From assembly GCF_900177515.1 (NCBI RefSeq), contig NZ_FXAK01000007.1, forward strand, positions 852,501 through 916,500: 64,000 nt of DNA. Reading direction: 5' to 3'. The notes under the pieces were generated by a model. That model was given only the letters and a program-made list of their open reading frames with translations. It had not been told where the DNA came from and searched no databases. The DNA comes from Azospirillum oryzae (GTDB lineage Bacteria; Pseudomonadota; Alphaproteobacteria; Azospirillales; Azospirillaceae). Of the stretch, positions 19,798 through 28,589 are shown piece after piece (within the stretch, counting starts at the first letter, position 1; each line of letters starts with the position of its first letter). The position numbers were made by a program, and so were the translations under genes.

Positions 19798-21084
19798 ATG
19801 AAGTTTATTTTTTCTGATTGCCTTGATATGGTTGATCCTGGCTATGATTTTCTGGCAGATCGCAGCTCACCAGGGCGGTATCCATATTGGGATGACATTT
19901 ACCCGCATGAGATCTTAGAGAGTGCGCCGTATGATGGCGTTCTTGTATCGCGTGCCATCGTGGGTGATCGCCGAATCAGGGGCAAATACACGGACAGCCA
20001 AGCCATGCGTTTCCGCCGTGTCGGCGCGCGCGCCTTTCTCCGGTTGGAGGGGCCGAACTATGCCGGGCTCGACCTGTTTGGCGATTGCGGCGCCTTTTCC
20101 TACGTCAATGCCGTCGCACCGCCCTATGAACCTGATGAAACGGTTACCTACTATGAAGAGTGTGGGTTCACGCATGCCTGCTCCGTTGATCACATCATCT
20201 TCGATTTCGATACCAAACTATGCGGGATGGCGGGCGGTAGCGCCATAGCGCGTGAGCGCTTCGACATTACGCAGGAGAATGCGCATGCCTTCCTGGCCGC
20301 GCACAAGGCCGCTGGTGCTCGCTTCACGCCATTGGGTGTTGTGCAGGGATGGTCGCCGGACAGCATGGCCGAAGCAGCCCGCCGCCTCGTGGCCATGGGT
20401 TACAGCTATCTTGCCGTCGGCGGCATGGTCCCGCTTAAAACACCGGATATCCGAGCAGCCCTTGCCCAAATCCGCGCCACAGTGCCCGAGGCTACTCGCC
20501 TCCACGTATTGGGCTTCGCGAAGGCCGACGAAATTGATACGTTTCGTCCTTATCGGATCACCAGCTTCGACAGCACTTCTCCGCTGCTTCGCGCTTTCAA
20601 GGATGCAAGACAGAACTATTACCTGCCCAGCAGCAACGGCAAATTACAGTACTTTACTGCCATTCGCGTCCCGCAATCGATCGAGAACCCTCGTTTGCAG
20701 CGCTTGGTAAAGATGGGCGTCTTCCATGCCGAGGATCTCACCAGGATGGAAGCTGATGCTCTCGGCGCGCTTCGGGCCTTTGACCAGGGCGAGGCCGAAC
20801 TCGAGGATGTGCTGCAACGCCTGATCGCCTACAGCGCCCCTTTGCTGATCGAAAGACCTGCCGAGGACGCTTGCAGCGATCCAAAGCTAGCGCGGATGGC
20901 CGACCAATACAGGATTACGCTGGGCGCACGCCCCTGGAAATCCTGCGATTGTGGCATCTGCCGGAAAATCTCGATTGAGGTTATAATCTTTCGCGCCAGC
21001 AATCGTAACAAACGACGGGGCATTCATAACCTCGCCGTATACAAAAATCACATCAGAGAGGCTGGATCTCACCCGTGTCAGTAA
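19798..21084 (+). CDS. dpdA: DpdA, DNA 7-deazaguanine transglycosylase (TGT-like)
   Basis: Member of the TGT-like family that swaps guanine in DNA for the preQ0 base. The 428 residues start at 19798 after a good ribosome-binding site; the frame upstream is AT-rich non-coding. Active-site features of TGT are visible: D96 in FGDCGAF (general base position of DSGGF), D258 in ITSFDSTSP (nucleophile position), and the zinc site C383-x-C385-x2-C388 with H410 in RGIHNL. The DpdA signature DCLDMVDPGYDF is at the N-terminus. dpdB overlaps its last ten bases. Composition is lower in GC than the flanking chromosome, which supports recent transfer. The preQ0 precursor genes must lie elsewhere. Confidence 0.88.
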   Translation: MKFIFSDCLDMVDPGYDFLADRSSPGRYPYWDDIYPHEILESAPYDGVLVSRAIVGDRRIRGKYTDSQAMRFRRVGARAFLRLEGPNYAGLDLFGDCGAFSYVNAVAPPYEPDETVTYYEECGFTHACSVDHIIFDFDTKLCGMAGGSAIARERFDITQENAHAFLAAHKAAGARFTPLGVVQGWSPDSMAEAARRLVAMGYSYLAVGGMVPLKTPDIRAALAQIRATVPEATRLHVLGFAKADEIDTFRPYRITSFDSTSPLLRAFKDARQNYYLPSSNGKLQYFTAIRVPQSIENPRLQRLVKMGVFHAEDLTRMEADALGALRAFDQGEAELEDVLQRLIAYSAPLLIERPAEDACSDPKLARMADQYRITLGARPWKSCDCGICRKISIEVIIFRASNRNKRRGIHNLAVYKNHIREAGSHPCQ

Positions 21085-22190
21085 AAAACACAATGAACTT
21101 TTCGGCCGTCTATGCCTGTCAAAGTCCTGAGCACACCGTTCTGTCCTTCGCCGCGAGCGTGTCGGACGTACTGCGTTTTGCGGTGATCGACCGCGTCACT
21201 CGCGGCGCGGAGGGGCAGATCAGCGGCTTCCAACGGCCACAGATGGCTGGCCATATTCGTGAGATTAGGGATTATCTTGAAAGGCCGGAAGCGGTACTGC
21301 CAAACCCAATCATCGTGGCGTTCACCCGCGGCATTGAGGTGTTAAAGCTGGAGCACGGCGTCTGCCGCATATCTGTCGACGTGACAAACGGCGCACCTGG
21401 GCTGGTGGTCGACGGACAACAGCGACTAACAGCCTTGAAGCAGTTGCCATCCAAAAATTTCCAGGTTTTCGTCTCCGCCCTGATCTGCCGTGACGAAGCC
21501 GAATTGCGCCGGCAGTTTGTGCTCATCAACAATACGCGCCCGCTACCTAAATCGCTGATCTACGAATTGCTGCCGACCGTGAACGAGTTGCCCGCGCGCC
21601 TTAGCAGGCGCTCCGTCGCCAGCACCCTTACCGCCAAGCTCAACTTCGAGATACGGTCGCCCTTCCACGGCCGGATTTACCAGCACACCAACCCAGCTGG
21701 CACCTATGCTGACACCGCCATACAAAAAGTGATCATGAACTCGCTGAATGATGGTGTTATGCGTGAACTCATGCACGGGAAGAATGGCGAAGAGAAATGC
21801 TTCGAATTGATGTCCGAGTTCTACCATGCGGTGGGAAACGTCTTCTCTGAGGCGTGGAAAAAGCAGAGACCGACAACCTCGCGTTTGGTTCATGGTGCCG
21901 GCATCCAGGCTATGGGCTACGTCATGGAGATATTGTCGTTGCTCGACGGCGCACGCAGCCGGAATGATTTCGCCCAGGGTATGGAATGCCTCAAAGGTCG
22001 CACAGCTTGGACTGAAGGGCAATGGGACTTCGGCAATGGCGACGTGCGCCACTGGAATTCGATCCAGAACATCAGCCGTGACGTTATCATGCTCGCGCAA
22101 TATCTCACTGGTCTCGTGCGCGCCGACATCCGCGCCCGCAGGGTGGCATCCACCAGGCCGAATGTCCGAGACGATTCAAGAGAGTTGTGA
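21075..22190 (+). CDS. dpdB: DpdB, DGQHR/ParB-like partner of DpdA
   Basis: Partner of DpdA, required with it for putting preQ0 into DNA in characterised systems. It has 371 residues from a GTG at 21075 that overlaps the dpdA stop by ten bases; an ATG at 21093 is an alternative start. The DndB/DGQHR signature is VVDGQQRLTAL (D113-R117), followed by the family segment FVLINNTRPLPKSLIYELLP. Upstream FQRPQMAGHIREIRDYL is the usual N-terminal helix region. None of the other dpd genes (dpdC onward, including the restriction part) follows. Confidence 0.85.
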   Translation: MSVKNTMNFSAVYACQSPEHTVLSFAASVSDVLRFAVIDRVTRGAEGQISGFQRPQMAGHIREIRDYLERPEAVLPNPIIVAFTRGIEVLKLEHGVCRISVDVTNGAPGLVVDGQQRLTALKQLPSKNFQVFVSALICRDEAELRRQFVLINNTRPLPKSLIYELLPTVNELPARLSRRSVASTLTAKLNFEIRSPFHGRIYQHTNPAGTYADTAIQKVIMNSLNDGVMRELMHGKNGEEKCFELMSEFYHAVGNVFSEAWKKQRPTTSRLVHGAGIQAMGYVMEILSLLDGARSRNDFAQGMECLKGRTAWTEGQWDFGNGDVRHWNSIQNISRDVIMLAQYLTGLVRADIRARRVASTRPNVRDDSREL

Positions 22191-22358
22191 TTCGGCCAGG
22201 AAGAAATCGAAGATCTCAGGCAAGTGGCCGGATCGCCACTCGACGTATTCAACGCAACGGTGAAGGGCAACGGTCCGGAGGATCTTGCCGCCGGCCCATT
22301 GGACATGGGTTGTACCGAGAATGCCCGCCTCAGCGCCCGCGATGGAAATCGTCAGCCT

Positions 22359-23018
22359 TCAGACCGCCGCGACGTCCACCGCCGTGCTGGCGGCGATCAG
22401 CAGGCCGGTCTGGAGCCACGTCACCTCCACCGACCTGGCCATCCCGGCCGCACCGGTAATGTCCGAGCCGATGGCGGCGACGCGCGCCGTGTCGTTGCGT
22501 GGCCAGCGCCGGGTGATCACCGGGTTGGCCACCTCGAAGCGCGTCTGCCCCCTGGTGACGGTGGCACCGACGTCCAGCGTCACCGTCGAGCCGGCGGGCA
22601 CCGCCAGGCAGGCAAAGCCGGCGTCCCAGACGTCCTGCGTCACCCACGCGGTGTCGATGCCGCCGCGCTCGGTTACAACCCGGTTCACCGTCTGCAAAGG
22701 GATCGGTGTGCCGGGCGGCACGAAGCAGTCAGAGGGGGTGGTAGCGAAATCCGATGCGCCGGCCTGAGCCGCGGAGGCAACGGTCGTGCCCTCCTCCATG
22801 CGGCTCCAGCCGCCGACACCTGCCTCCATCGCCTTCTTGCGTAACTCGTCCTCCTTCGGAGGCGCCTTGGCCTGTGGCCGGGCCGGTGGAGATGGTTCCT
22901 TCTTCTCGATGCGGGGAACTGCCGACGGGGCCGGGGCCGGCTTGGGCGCCATGTCCTCATAGCTGGGCAGCCGCGGTTCGGGCTGGATGGGGCCGAGGGT
23001 AGCGGACAGCTTCGGCAA
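22359..23018 (-). pseudogene. VirB10/TrbI-like fragment
   Basis: An open frame of 219 residues from a TTG at 23018. A proline-rich linker (about 20-60) precedes VPPGTPIPLQTVNRV, then a segment VTQDVWDAGFACLAVPAGSTVTLDVG and VANPVITRRWPRND. This order (PGT-IP, ... tqnVydt ... iPqGs, gq.r..) is that of the periplasmic beta-barrel of VirB10/TrbI, the type IV secretion component that spans the envelope. The N-terminal membrane anchor and the C-terminal antenna region are missing; the upstream side abuts an IS110 fragment. Most likely a broken remnant of a transfer operon. Confidence 0.55.
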
Positions 23019-23022
23019 GCTC

Positions 23023-23290
23023 CCGGCCTCCTCGCGGCGATGCCACCGCCCTGCTCGAGCTGATCACCCAGGCCTGCAGCCGGGTTGAGGCCGCACTCGG
23101 CCGGCCGGTTCGGGTCGTCTACTGCCACGAGGCGGGATATGATGGCTTCTGGCTGCACCGCCTCCTCGTCGCTCACGACGTCGAGAACCACGTGCTCGAC
23201 GCCGCCAGCCTGCCGGTCGATCGCCGCGCCCGGCGCGCCAAGACCGACCGCATCGATGTCGACGGGCTCGTGCGCGCCCTGGCCGCCCTA
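23023..23290 (+). pseudogene. IS110-family transposase fragment
   Basis: In-frame peptide with PVRVVYCHEAGYDGFWLHRL, VENHVLDAASLPVDRRARR and AKTDRIDVDGLVRAL. This is the DEDD-type N-terminal catalytic region of IS110/IS116 transposases. It stops matching after RALAAL near 23290, and the first DED residues upstream are gone. The frame happens to run on into the helix-turn-helix remnant that follows, so the open frame is a chimera. Confidence 0.75.
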
Positions 23291-23396
23291 GCATTACAGT
23301 TGCGCTTTTGTACGGTGGGCTTGGCAGGCGAGCGCTTGATGGCATCGCCTCCACGCCGACCATGCGATGACGGTTGCGGGCTCGATCGACCGCCGG

Positions 23397-23557
23397 GTCA
23401 GGCGGTCGGCAACTACGGCACCGGGCCGCGTTACCGCAAGATCGGCGGCCGGGTCGTCTATGCGCTGGATGATCTGAAGGCCTGGGCCGACCAGGGCCTG
23501 CGCACCTCCACGTCCGATCCCGGCGCCGGCACCGTGCGGCCGGCCCGCCGCTCGTGA
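23397..23557 (+). pseudogene. C-terminal remnant of an AlpA/MerR-type helix-turn-helix regulator
   Basis: The end of a small plasmid regulator is recognisable: YGTGPRYRKIGGRVVYALDDLKAW, followed by a Ser/Thr-rich tail. GTGPxYxKIGxxVxY is the wing of the excisionase-like helix-turn-helix family. The N-terminal recognition helix is missing. Its stop overlaps a GTG of the repA frame, the usual order upstream of this RepA type. Confidence 0.55.
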
Positions 23558-23568
23558 GGGAGGCCGCC

Positions 23569-24270
23569 ATGGACCGGCATTTCCTGTCGCCGCCCAAACC
23601 TCCGGCGCTGCGCGACATGGCCGACCTGATGGTCTGGCCGTGGTTCAGCTTGGCCAAGACGCCACGACGCCTGCCCATCGTTTTCGAACAGGGCGATGTC
23701 GCCATCCGCGTCGAGCCCACCGGAGCGCTCAGTCTCGCCACCATCTGGGACGCCGACCTCCTGCTCTGGGCGGCCAGCCGCTGGACCGACACCCTCGACG
23801 CCGGGCGGACGCCAGCCCGGCAATTGGAGGTGTCCCCTTATCGGCTGCTCCGCGACCTCGGCCGCGGCACCGGCCGTCACGACTACGCCTTGCTGCGCGC
23901 CGCTCTCGACCGGCTGGCGGCGACCCGGGTGGAAACCACGCTGCGTGCGGGCGATCCCAAGGGGCCGGCCCGCTTCCGCTGGCTGGAGTCCTGGGAGCCG
24001 GGCAAGACTGGTGTCGTCCTGACCTTGCCGGACTGGCTGTTTGCCGCGGTGTGCGAGCGGCGGGTGCTGACGCTCGATCCCGGCTACCTCGCCCTCACCG
24101 GCGGGCTGGCGCGCTGGCTCTACCGGCTGGTGCGCAAGATGGGCGGCCGCCAGCAGGGCGGCGGCGCCATCGGCCTGCGCCGGCTGCACGCCCGCAGCGG
24201 CAGTCCGGCCCGCTACGCCAACTTCGCCGTGGGTGTCCGGCGCATCGTTGTCGCCGGCCTGCCGGGCTAG
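23569..24270 (+). pseudogene. Plasmid replication initiator (RepA/RPA type) ended by an in-frame TAG
   Basis: Starts at 23569 after GGGAGG. The 233 residues match the replication initiator protein A family: LPIVFEQGDVAIRVEPTG, ATIWDADLLLWAASR, VSPYRLLRDLGRGTG, FRWLESW and GGLARWLYRLVRK. The frame meets TAG at 24268-24270, directly after GLPG. It then continues with RLSIVRTGGEERLLFFRERT, the normal end of the family, so a tyrosine-type codon has probably mutated to amber. The frame stays open to 24585. Loss of the tail makes an active initiator doubtful. parA follows directly. Confidence 0.65.
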
Positions 24271-24581
24271 CGGCTGTCGATCGTGCGCACCGGCGGCGAG
24301 GAGCGGCTGCTGTTCTTCCGGGAGCGCACCGCGGCGAACCTGCCCACACTCGCCTGTGGACAAGGTGTGAATGCGGTCGGGACATCGCCTTCGGATCGCA
24401 TCGGGACATCGGCCCTGCCAATCGCGGGAGAACGCGCACCCGACTCGGAGTCAACCCCTTGGCCCGCCTCGCCGATTCGTCCCTATAACGTCTATAACTT
24501 AAACAATAACAGAATCTTGGCTGCTGACTCCTCGAGTCCTCCTCCTGTGGATAAACGTCCTCGGACGGGGAGGGCGGGGTC

Positions 24582-25238
24582 ATGATCGTGGCGCTGCTGA
24601 ACCAGAAGGGCGGCGTCGGCAAGACGACGCTCGCCACCCATCTCGCCGGCGAACTGGCCCGCCAGGGATCCCGCGTGCTGCTGGTCGACGCCGACCCGCA
24701 AGGCTCGGCGCTGGACTGGGCGGAACAGCGCAATCGCGAGGGGCTGCCCCGGCTGTTCGCGATGATCGGCCTGGCGCGGGAAACCTTGCACCGCGAGGTG
24801 CCCGACCTGGCCTCCGGGGTCGAGCATGTGGTGATCGACGGACCGCCACGGGTGACGGGGCTGGTGCGCTCGGCGATCCTGGCGGCCGAGCGGGTGCTGA
24901 TTCCGGTGCAGCCCAGCCCGTTCGACGCCTGGGCCTCGGCCGAGCTGCTGCGCCTGCTTGAGGAGGCTCGTGGCTGGAAGCCCGGCCTGTCGGCCCGTTT
25001 CGTCCTTAACCGCTGCATCGCCCGCACCCGGCTGCTGGCCGATGCCCAGCGTGAGCTGGCCGGAGTGGTGCCGCCGGCGATGGCGGCCTCCGTCGGTCAG
25101 CGGGTCGCCTTCGCCCGCTGCATTCGCTCCGGCCGGCTGGTCTTCGAGAGCGAACCGCAATCGACCGCGGCTCGCGAGATCGCGGCGCTGGCCGCCGAGC
25201 TGCTGGAGTCCTCGGAGCAGCCGGAGGCCGGGCGATGA
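24582..25238 (+). CDS. ParA-family partition ATPase
   Basis: Partition-type ATPase that uses nucleoid-bound ATP cycles to segregate a replicon. The 218 residues begin MIVALLNQKGGVGKTT, with the deviant Walker A (signature K9 and K14) at the very N-terminus. Walker A' VLLVDADPQGSAL and Walker B HVVIDGPP follow. The lack of an N-terminal helix-turn-helix places it among small type Ib/ParF-like ParAs. It precedes a ribbon-helix-helix gene (four-base overlap) and a second, degenerate ParA-like gene. It is a plasmid-derived module now carried in the island. Confidence 0.9.
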   Translation: MIVALLNQKGGVGKTTLATHLAGELARQGSRVLLVDADPQGSALDWAEQRNREGLPRLFAMIGLARETLHREVPDLASGVEHVVIDGPPRVTGLVRSAILAAERVLIPVQPSPFDAWASAELLRLLEEARGWKPGLSARFVLNRCIARTRLLADAQRELAGVVPPAMAASVGQRVAFARCIRSGRLVFESEPQSTAAREIAALAAELLESSEQPEAGR

Positions 25239-25480
25239 GCGGCGGGCGGATCGGCTTTGGCGCACGTCCCGTCGAGCCCGAGCCCACGCCGGACGCCTGG
25301 GTGCGGCGGGGCGAGGCGTCGCCGGCCAAGGCGGAAATTTACACCGCGCGGCTGACGGTGGACATCACACCGGAGCTGCGCGGGCGGATCAAGATCGCGG
25401 CGTTCCGCCGCGGCGTGACCATGGCGGTGCTGCTGCGCGAGCTGCTGGAAGCCCGCTTCGCCGGGGAGGAGCGGCCATGA
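25235..25480 (+). CDS. Small ribbon-helix-helix partition protein (ParG-like)
   Basis: 81 residues. A flexible N-terminus is followed by KAEIYTARLTVDITPELRGRIKIAAFRRGVTMAVLLRELLEARF, a typical beta-strand plus two-helix ribbon-helix-helix unit. In ParF-like systems such proteins bind the centromere and stimulate the ATPase. It overlaps the ParA gene upstream by four bases and the ParA-like gene downstream by four bases (ATGA), so all three are co-translated. Confidence 0.75.
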   Translation: MSGGRIGFGARPVEPEPTPDAWVRRGEASPAKAEIYTARLTVDITPELRGRIKIAAFRRGVTMAVLLRELLEARFAGEERP

Positions 25481-26130
25481 TCGCCGCTCTGGTCAACCTG
25501 ACGCCCGGCGTCGGCCGGACCATGCTGGCGGTCAATCTGGCCGGCGAGCTGGCACTGCAGGGCCGGCGGGTGGTGGTGCTCGACGTCGACGGCGTTTCCG
25601 GTACCGGGGACTGGATCGCGCGGCGCCGGGCGAACGCGCTGCCGGCCCTGTTCGACAGCGCCACGATCGCCGGCACCCAGCTGCGGCATGGACTGGGAGG
25701 TTTCGCCGCCAGCTTCGACCATGTCGTGATTGACACTCCGTCCCGTTCACCGGCGGCGCTGCGGGCGGTTCTCCCGGCAGCCGAGACGGCGCTGATCCCG
25801 ATACAGGCGGACCGGACGTCCCTCGGGCGCTGTGCCGCGACGATGCAGCTGGTCATCGAGGCGCTGGCGATGGAGCCGGCTCCGACGGCGTCGCTGGTGC
25901 TGAGCAAAGTACCCGATGGGCTGTGGGTCAAACCGGGCAGCGAGGCCACCGTGCTGGGGCTGCGCCTGCCGGTCTCTGCGGCGGTGATCCGGCATCGGCA
26001 GGCGTTCGCCGACAGCATGGACACTGGGCTGCTGGTGCCGGAACTCGAGATGGCGGGGCAGGCCGAGGCCGACATCCGCCACCTCGTCTCGGAAACCTTT
26101 GGGCTGGCGACGGCCCCGGTGGCCGACTGA
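25477..26130 (+). CDS. Degenerate ParA-like protein lacking Walker A lysines
   Basis: 217 residues, nearly the same length as the ParA two genes upstream and alignable without gaps at the N-terminus. NQKGGVGKTT there becomes NLTPGVGRTM here: signature lysine 9 is Thr, lysine 14 is Arg and the last Thr is Met. The Walker B-like HVVIDTPSRS and the IPIQADRTS segment survive. Without these lysines ATP hydrolysis is unlikely, so it may regulate or cap the active ParA. The frame is intact and its start is coupled (ATGA) to the ribbon-helix-helix gene, which argues for function. Confidence 0.75.
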   Translation: MIAALVNLTPGVGRTMLAVNLAGELALQGRRVVVLDVDGVSGTGDWIARRRANALPALFDSATIAGTQLRHGLGGFAASFDHVVIDTPSRSPAALRAVLPAAETALIPIQADRTSLGRCAATMQLVIEALAMEPAPTASLVLSKVPDGLWVKPGSEATVLGLRLPVSAAVIRHRQAFADSMDTGLLVPELEMAGQAEADIRHLVSETFGLATAPVAD

Positions 26131-26192
26131 TCAAGGGGCCGACCGTCCTCTTGGGCCGGTCGGCGAACCTGTTCGCTCATCAGCGCACAAAG

Positions 26193-26329
26193 ACAGGGAA
26201 ACGGCCAAAGTCGGAAAGCTCCGGCGGGACTGCGTGGCGGCCTGGAGAGAGGAGGAAATCAACGGTCAGCAAGATAAAGGGGCGGTTCGCGGTCGGTCAT
26301 GATCGTTGATTTCCTTCATGTTTCCCTGT
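26193..26329. other. Candidate origin of transfer: nested inverted repeats
   Basis: The 325-bp gap between the ParA-like gene and the relaxase holds two perfect nested inverted repeats. ACAGGGAAAC at 26193-26202 pairs with GTTTCCCTGT at 26320-26329, and GGAAATCAACG at 26254-26264 pairs with CGTTGATTTCC at 26304-26314. An imperfect GGGGCG/CGCCCC pair lies between and beyond them. Position directly upstream of a relaxase gene is where an oriT is expected. No nic site was identified. Confidence 0.4.
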
Positions 26330-26455
26330 GAACGCCCCTCTCAGAGCGAACATGGACGAACACAGCCTCTGTTCTCCCGTCACTCCTTTGAAAACTGTTA
26401 TGGAGGCCGCGTCCTGGCCCATCGTCGGCTCCAGTTTTGGTGGAGGAGCAGCGGC

Positions 26456-27196
26456 ATGCGGGGACGCGGGTCTATCTTCGACGGCCTCTCGGCGGACGAC
26501 GGCTTCAAGGCGCGGATGAAGGCGCTGGTCGACCGTGGCCGCGCACTGGCCCGCGGCTACGTCCGCCGGAGCGAGCGCCGGGTGAAGGTCCGCGCTGCCT
26601 CGGCCGGGCACGGCGCCTACGCCCGCCCGGTCAACGTCAAGCTGCTCTACCACGATCGCGCCCGCGGCGCCTTTCCCAACTCGGTCGCCGTGCTGGCCAA
26701 CTACCTCGCCAAGGACGGCCCGCTGTTCGACCGCGACCGCCTCGGTATCGACAAGGGCGAGGTCGCAGCATCCTGGTCGGACGATCGCCGCGTCTTCCAC
26801 GTCATCGTCAGCCCGAACGACGGCCACCGCATCGACGACATGGTCGCTTACGGCCGCGAGGTGATGACCGCCTGGGAACGCCGGGTCGGCGAGCTGGAAT
26901 GGGTGGCGGCGGTCGAGCGCAAGCCCGACATGGCCCACCCGTACGGCAACCAGCACCTGCATGTGATGATCCGCGGCGTGCAGGATGAGCGCGACCTCTA
27001 TTTCGACCGCGAGGTCGTCACCCACTGGTTCCGGCATGACGCCGTCGAGGTCGCCACCCGGACGCTGGGCTGGATGGACGAGCGCGAGCGGCAAGCCTAC
27101 GAGCGCCAGCTGGTCGAGATGCAGCGCCTGCGCGAGGAGCGCGGCCGCGAGGCCGGGCGCGATGGCTTGGATGAGCTGGGAGGGCGCGAGCTGTGA
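26456..27196 (+). CDS. Relaxase/mobilisation protein, VirD2-like
   Basis: Predicted DNA-nicking relaxase, 246 residues from the ATG at 26456 behind GGAGGA. The region VFHVIVSPNDGHRIDD, then WVAAVERKPDMAHPYGNQHLHVMIRG, shows the histidine-rich motif III (HxH with a preceding His-Pro-Tyr). It resembles the MOBP/VirD2 class found in alphaproteobacterial plasmids. The expected N-terminal catalytic Tyr would be among VNVKLLYHDR or ANYLAK; I cannot assign it. The C-terminus is a charged helix. It overlaps the next gene by four bases. Confidence 0.7.
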   Translation: MRGRGSIFDGLSADDGFKARMKALVDRGRALARGYVRRSERRVKVRAASAGHGAYARPVNVKLLYHDRARGAFPNSVAVLANYLAKDGPLFDRDRLGIDKGEVAASWSDDRRVFHVIVSPNDGHRIDDMVAYGREVMTAWERRVGELEWVAAVERKPDMAHPYGNQHLHVMIRGVQDERDLYFDREVVTHWFRHDAVEVATRTLGWMDERERQAYERQLVEMQRLREERGREAGRDGLDELGGREL

Positions 27197-27540
27197 TCCG
27201 CCTCTCCGCCCTTACCGTGCTCGGCGGTATCGCCGTCTGGCTGCTGACCGTCCAGGCGGTCACTGAGCTGGTCGGTTGGCTCTTCGCCTGGCCGGCGGTC
27301 TGCGGCGGCCTGCGCATCGGCGGCATCGCGCTCTACTGGCCCGGTCAGTTCCTGACCTGGCGCAGCCTGCTGGCCCCCAGCCACCGCTGGATCGTCTCCG
27401 TCGCCCTGGCGGCCTGCTTGGCCGGTGCCCTGGCACTGGTGGTGCGCATCGGCCTCGCCCTGCCCGGCGACTGCGGCCCTCGCTTCGGCGCCGGCCGTTG
27501 GGCTGGGGACGCCGACGTCCGCCGCAGCGGCCTGCTGTGA
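27193..27540 (+). CDS. Membrane N-terminal part of a VirD4/TraG coupling protein, separate frame
   Basis: 115 residues with three hydrophobic segments (about 5-30, 36-55 and 64-88). The end GAGRWAGDADVRRSGLL corresponds to the GxARWA...LRxAGLL linker that in VirD4 leads straight into the ATPase domain. Here a TGA (27538-27540) ends the frame, and the ATPase continues in another frame from 27552. Either a one-base indel split a single gene or the two parts are made separately. It is coupled (four-base overlap) to the relaxase gene. Confidence 0.6.
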   Translation: MIRLSALTVLGGIAVWLLTVQAVTELVGWLFAWPAVCGGLRIGGIALYWPGQFLTWRSLLAPSHRWIVSVALAACLAGALALVVRIGLALPGDCGPRFGAGRWAGDADVRRSGLL

Positions 27541-27551
27541 CGGGGGCGGCG

Positions 27552-28589
27552 ATGACAGACACCTGCATCGTCCTCGGCGCCTGGAACGGTCGGCCCCTGC
27601 GTGAACGCACCCTGCAGCCGGTCCTGGTGATCGGCCCCACCGGCTCGGGCAAGACCACCACCACCGTTCTGCCCACCCTGTTCGCCGGCTGGCGCGAGAG
27701 CGCCGTCGTCTGGGACTTCAAGGGCGCCATGGCTGGCGATACGGGCGCGGCGCGCGAGCGCTTCGGCGACGTCATCGTGCTCGACCTCGCTCGGCCCGGC
27801 GGTCCGCGCTACAACCCGCTGATGGCGGTGCGGCCGGGTGCGCATCTGGTGCCGGACTGCCAGCACGCCGCCCGCATCCTCACCGAAGGCGAGAAGGAGG
27901 GGCACTGGCGTAACGCCGCCTTCTCCTACCTCACCGGCGTCTTCGTTTACCTGCTGACCGCCGCGGCGGATGCCGAGAAGTCGCTGGCTGGCGCCCGCCG
28001 GCACATCCTGCTCGGCGATGACGGGCTGACGCTGATGCTGGCGGAGAACGTCCATCCCACCGCCCAACGCGCCGCCCAGGAGCTGTGGGACAAGAGCGTC
28101 GCCACCGACGCCGAGCCGCCGGCGTCAGGGTTGGACGAGGAGGGCAGGAAGGACGCGCCGGCCAGGAAGAGCGGGCGGGGTGGGGCGGTCGACAAGAGCC
28201 TGCATTACCGCAAGTCGGTCTACGTCACCGCCTCGGTGCTGCTCGCCGAGTTCGAGGATGCCGTCCTCGACGCCCAGACCGCCGCCAGCGACTTCTCGAT
28301 CTCCGACCTTGTGGCCGGCGAGCGACCGGTGACGCTCTACATCGTCGCCCGGCCGATGGACGCGTGGCGCCTGCGTCGGGTCTTCACCCTGATCCTGACG
28401 CAAATGATCGACTTCCTCACCGTCGACCGGGATCGCGCCGACGACGGGCGGGCGCGGCGCTGGAAGCTGCTGGTGGCGCTCGATGAGTTCCTCCAGTTCC
28501 GCATGGCCGAGGCAGCGGAGTGGATCCGCTATGTCCGCGATGACCGACGAGATGATGGCGCTTCGCGCGCTGCTGGAGAAGAGCCCTGA
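27552..28589 (+). pseudogene. VirD4/TraG coupling ATPase, 3'-truncated
   Basis: Starts MTDTCIVLGAW at 27552. Walker A GPTGSGKTTT is followed by VLPTLFAGWRESAVVWDFKGA, RYNPLMAV, and the long ATPase middle part. The homologous region ends at the Walker B segment LLVALDEF (about 28490). It is followed by about 30 unrelated residues that overlap the start of an IS256-family fragment. The C-terminal third of the coupling protein, including the ATPase motif III, is missing. So the coupling function is lost and the element cannot mobilise without help in trans. Confidence 0.7.

Noticed and set aside
22191-22358. A further dpd gene after dpdB
   Set aside because: The short open frame here has no similarity to DpdC or other Dpd proteins and is followed by a VirB10 fragment on the other strand.
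23192-23557. A 121-residue gene joining transposase and regulator sequence
   Set aside because: It is an accidental in-frame fusion of an IS110 fragment with the tail of a helix-turn-helix protein.
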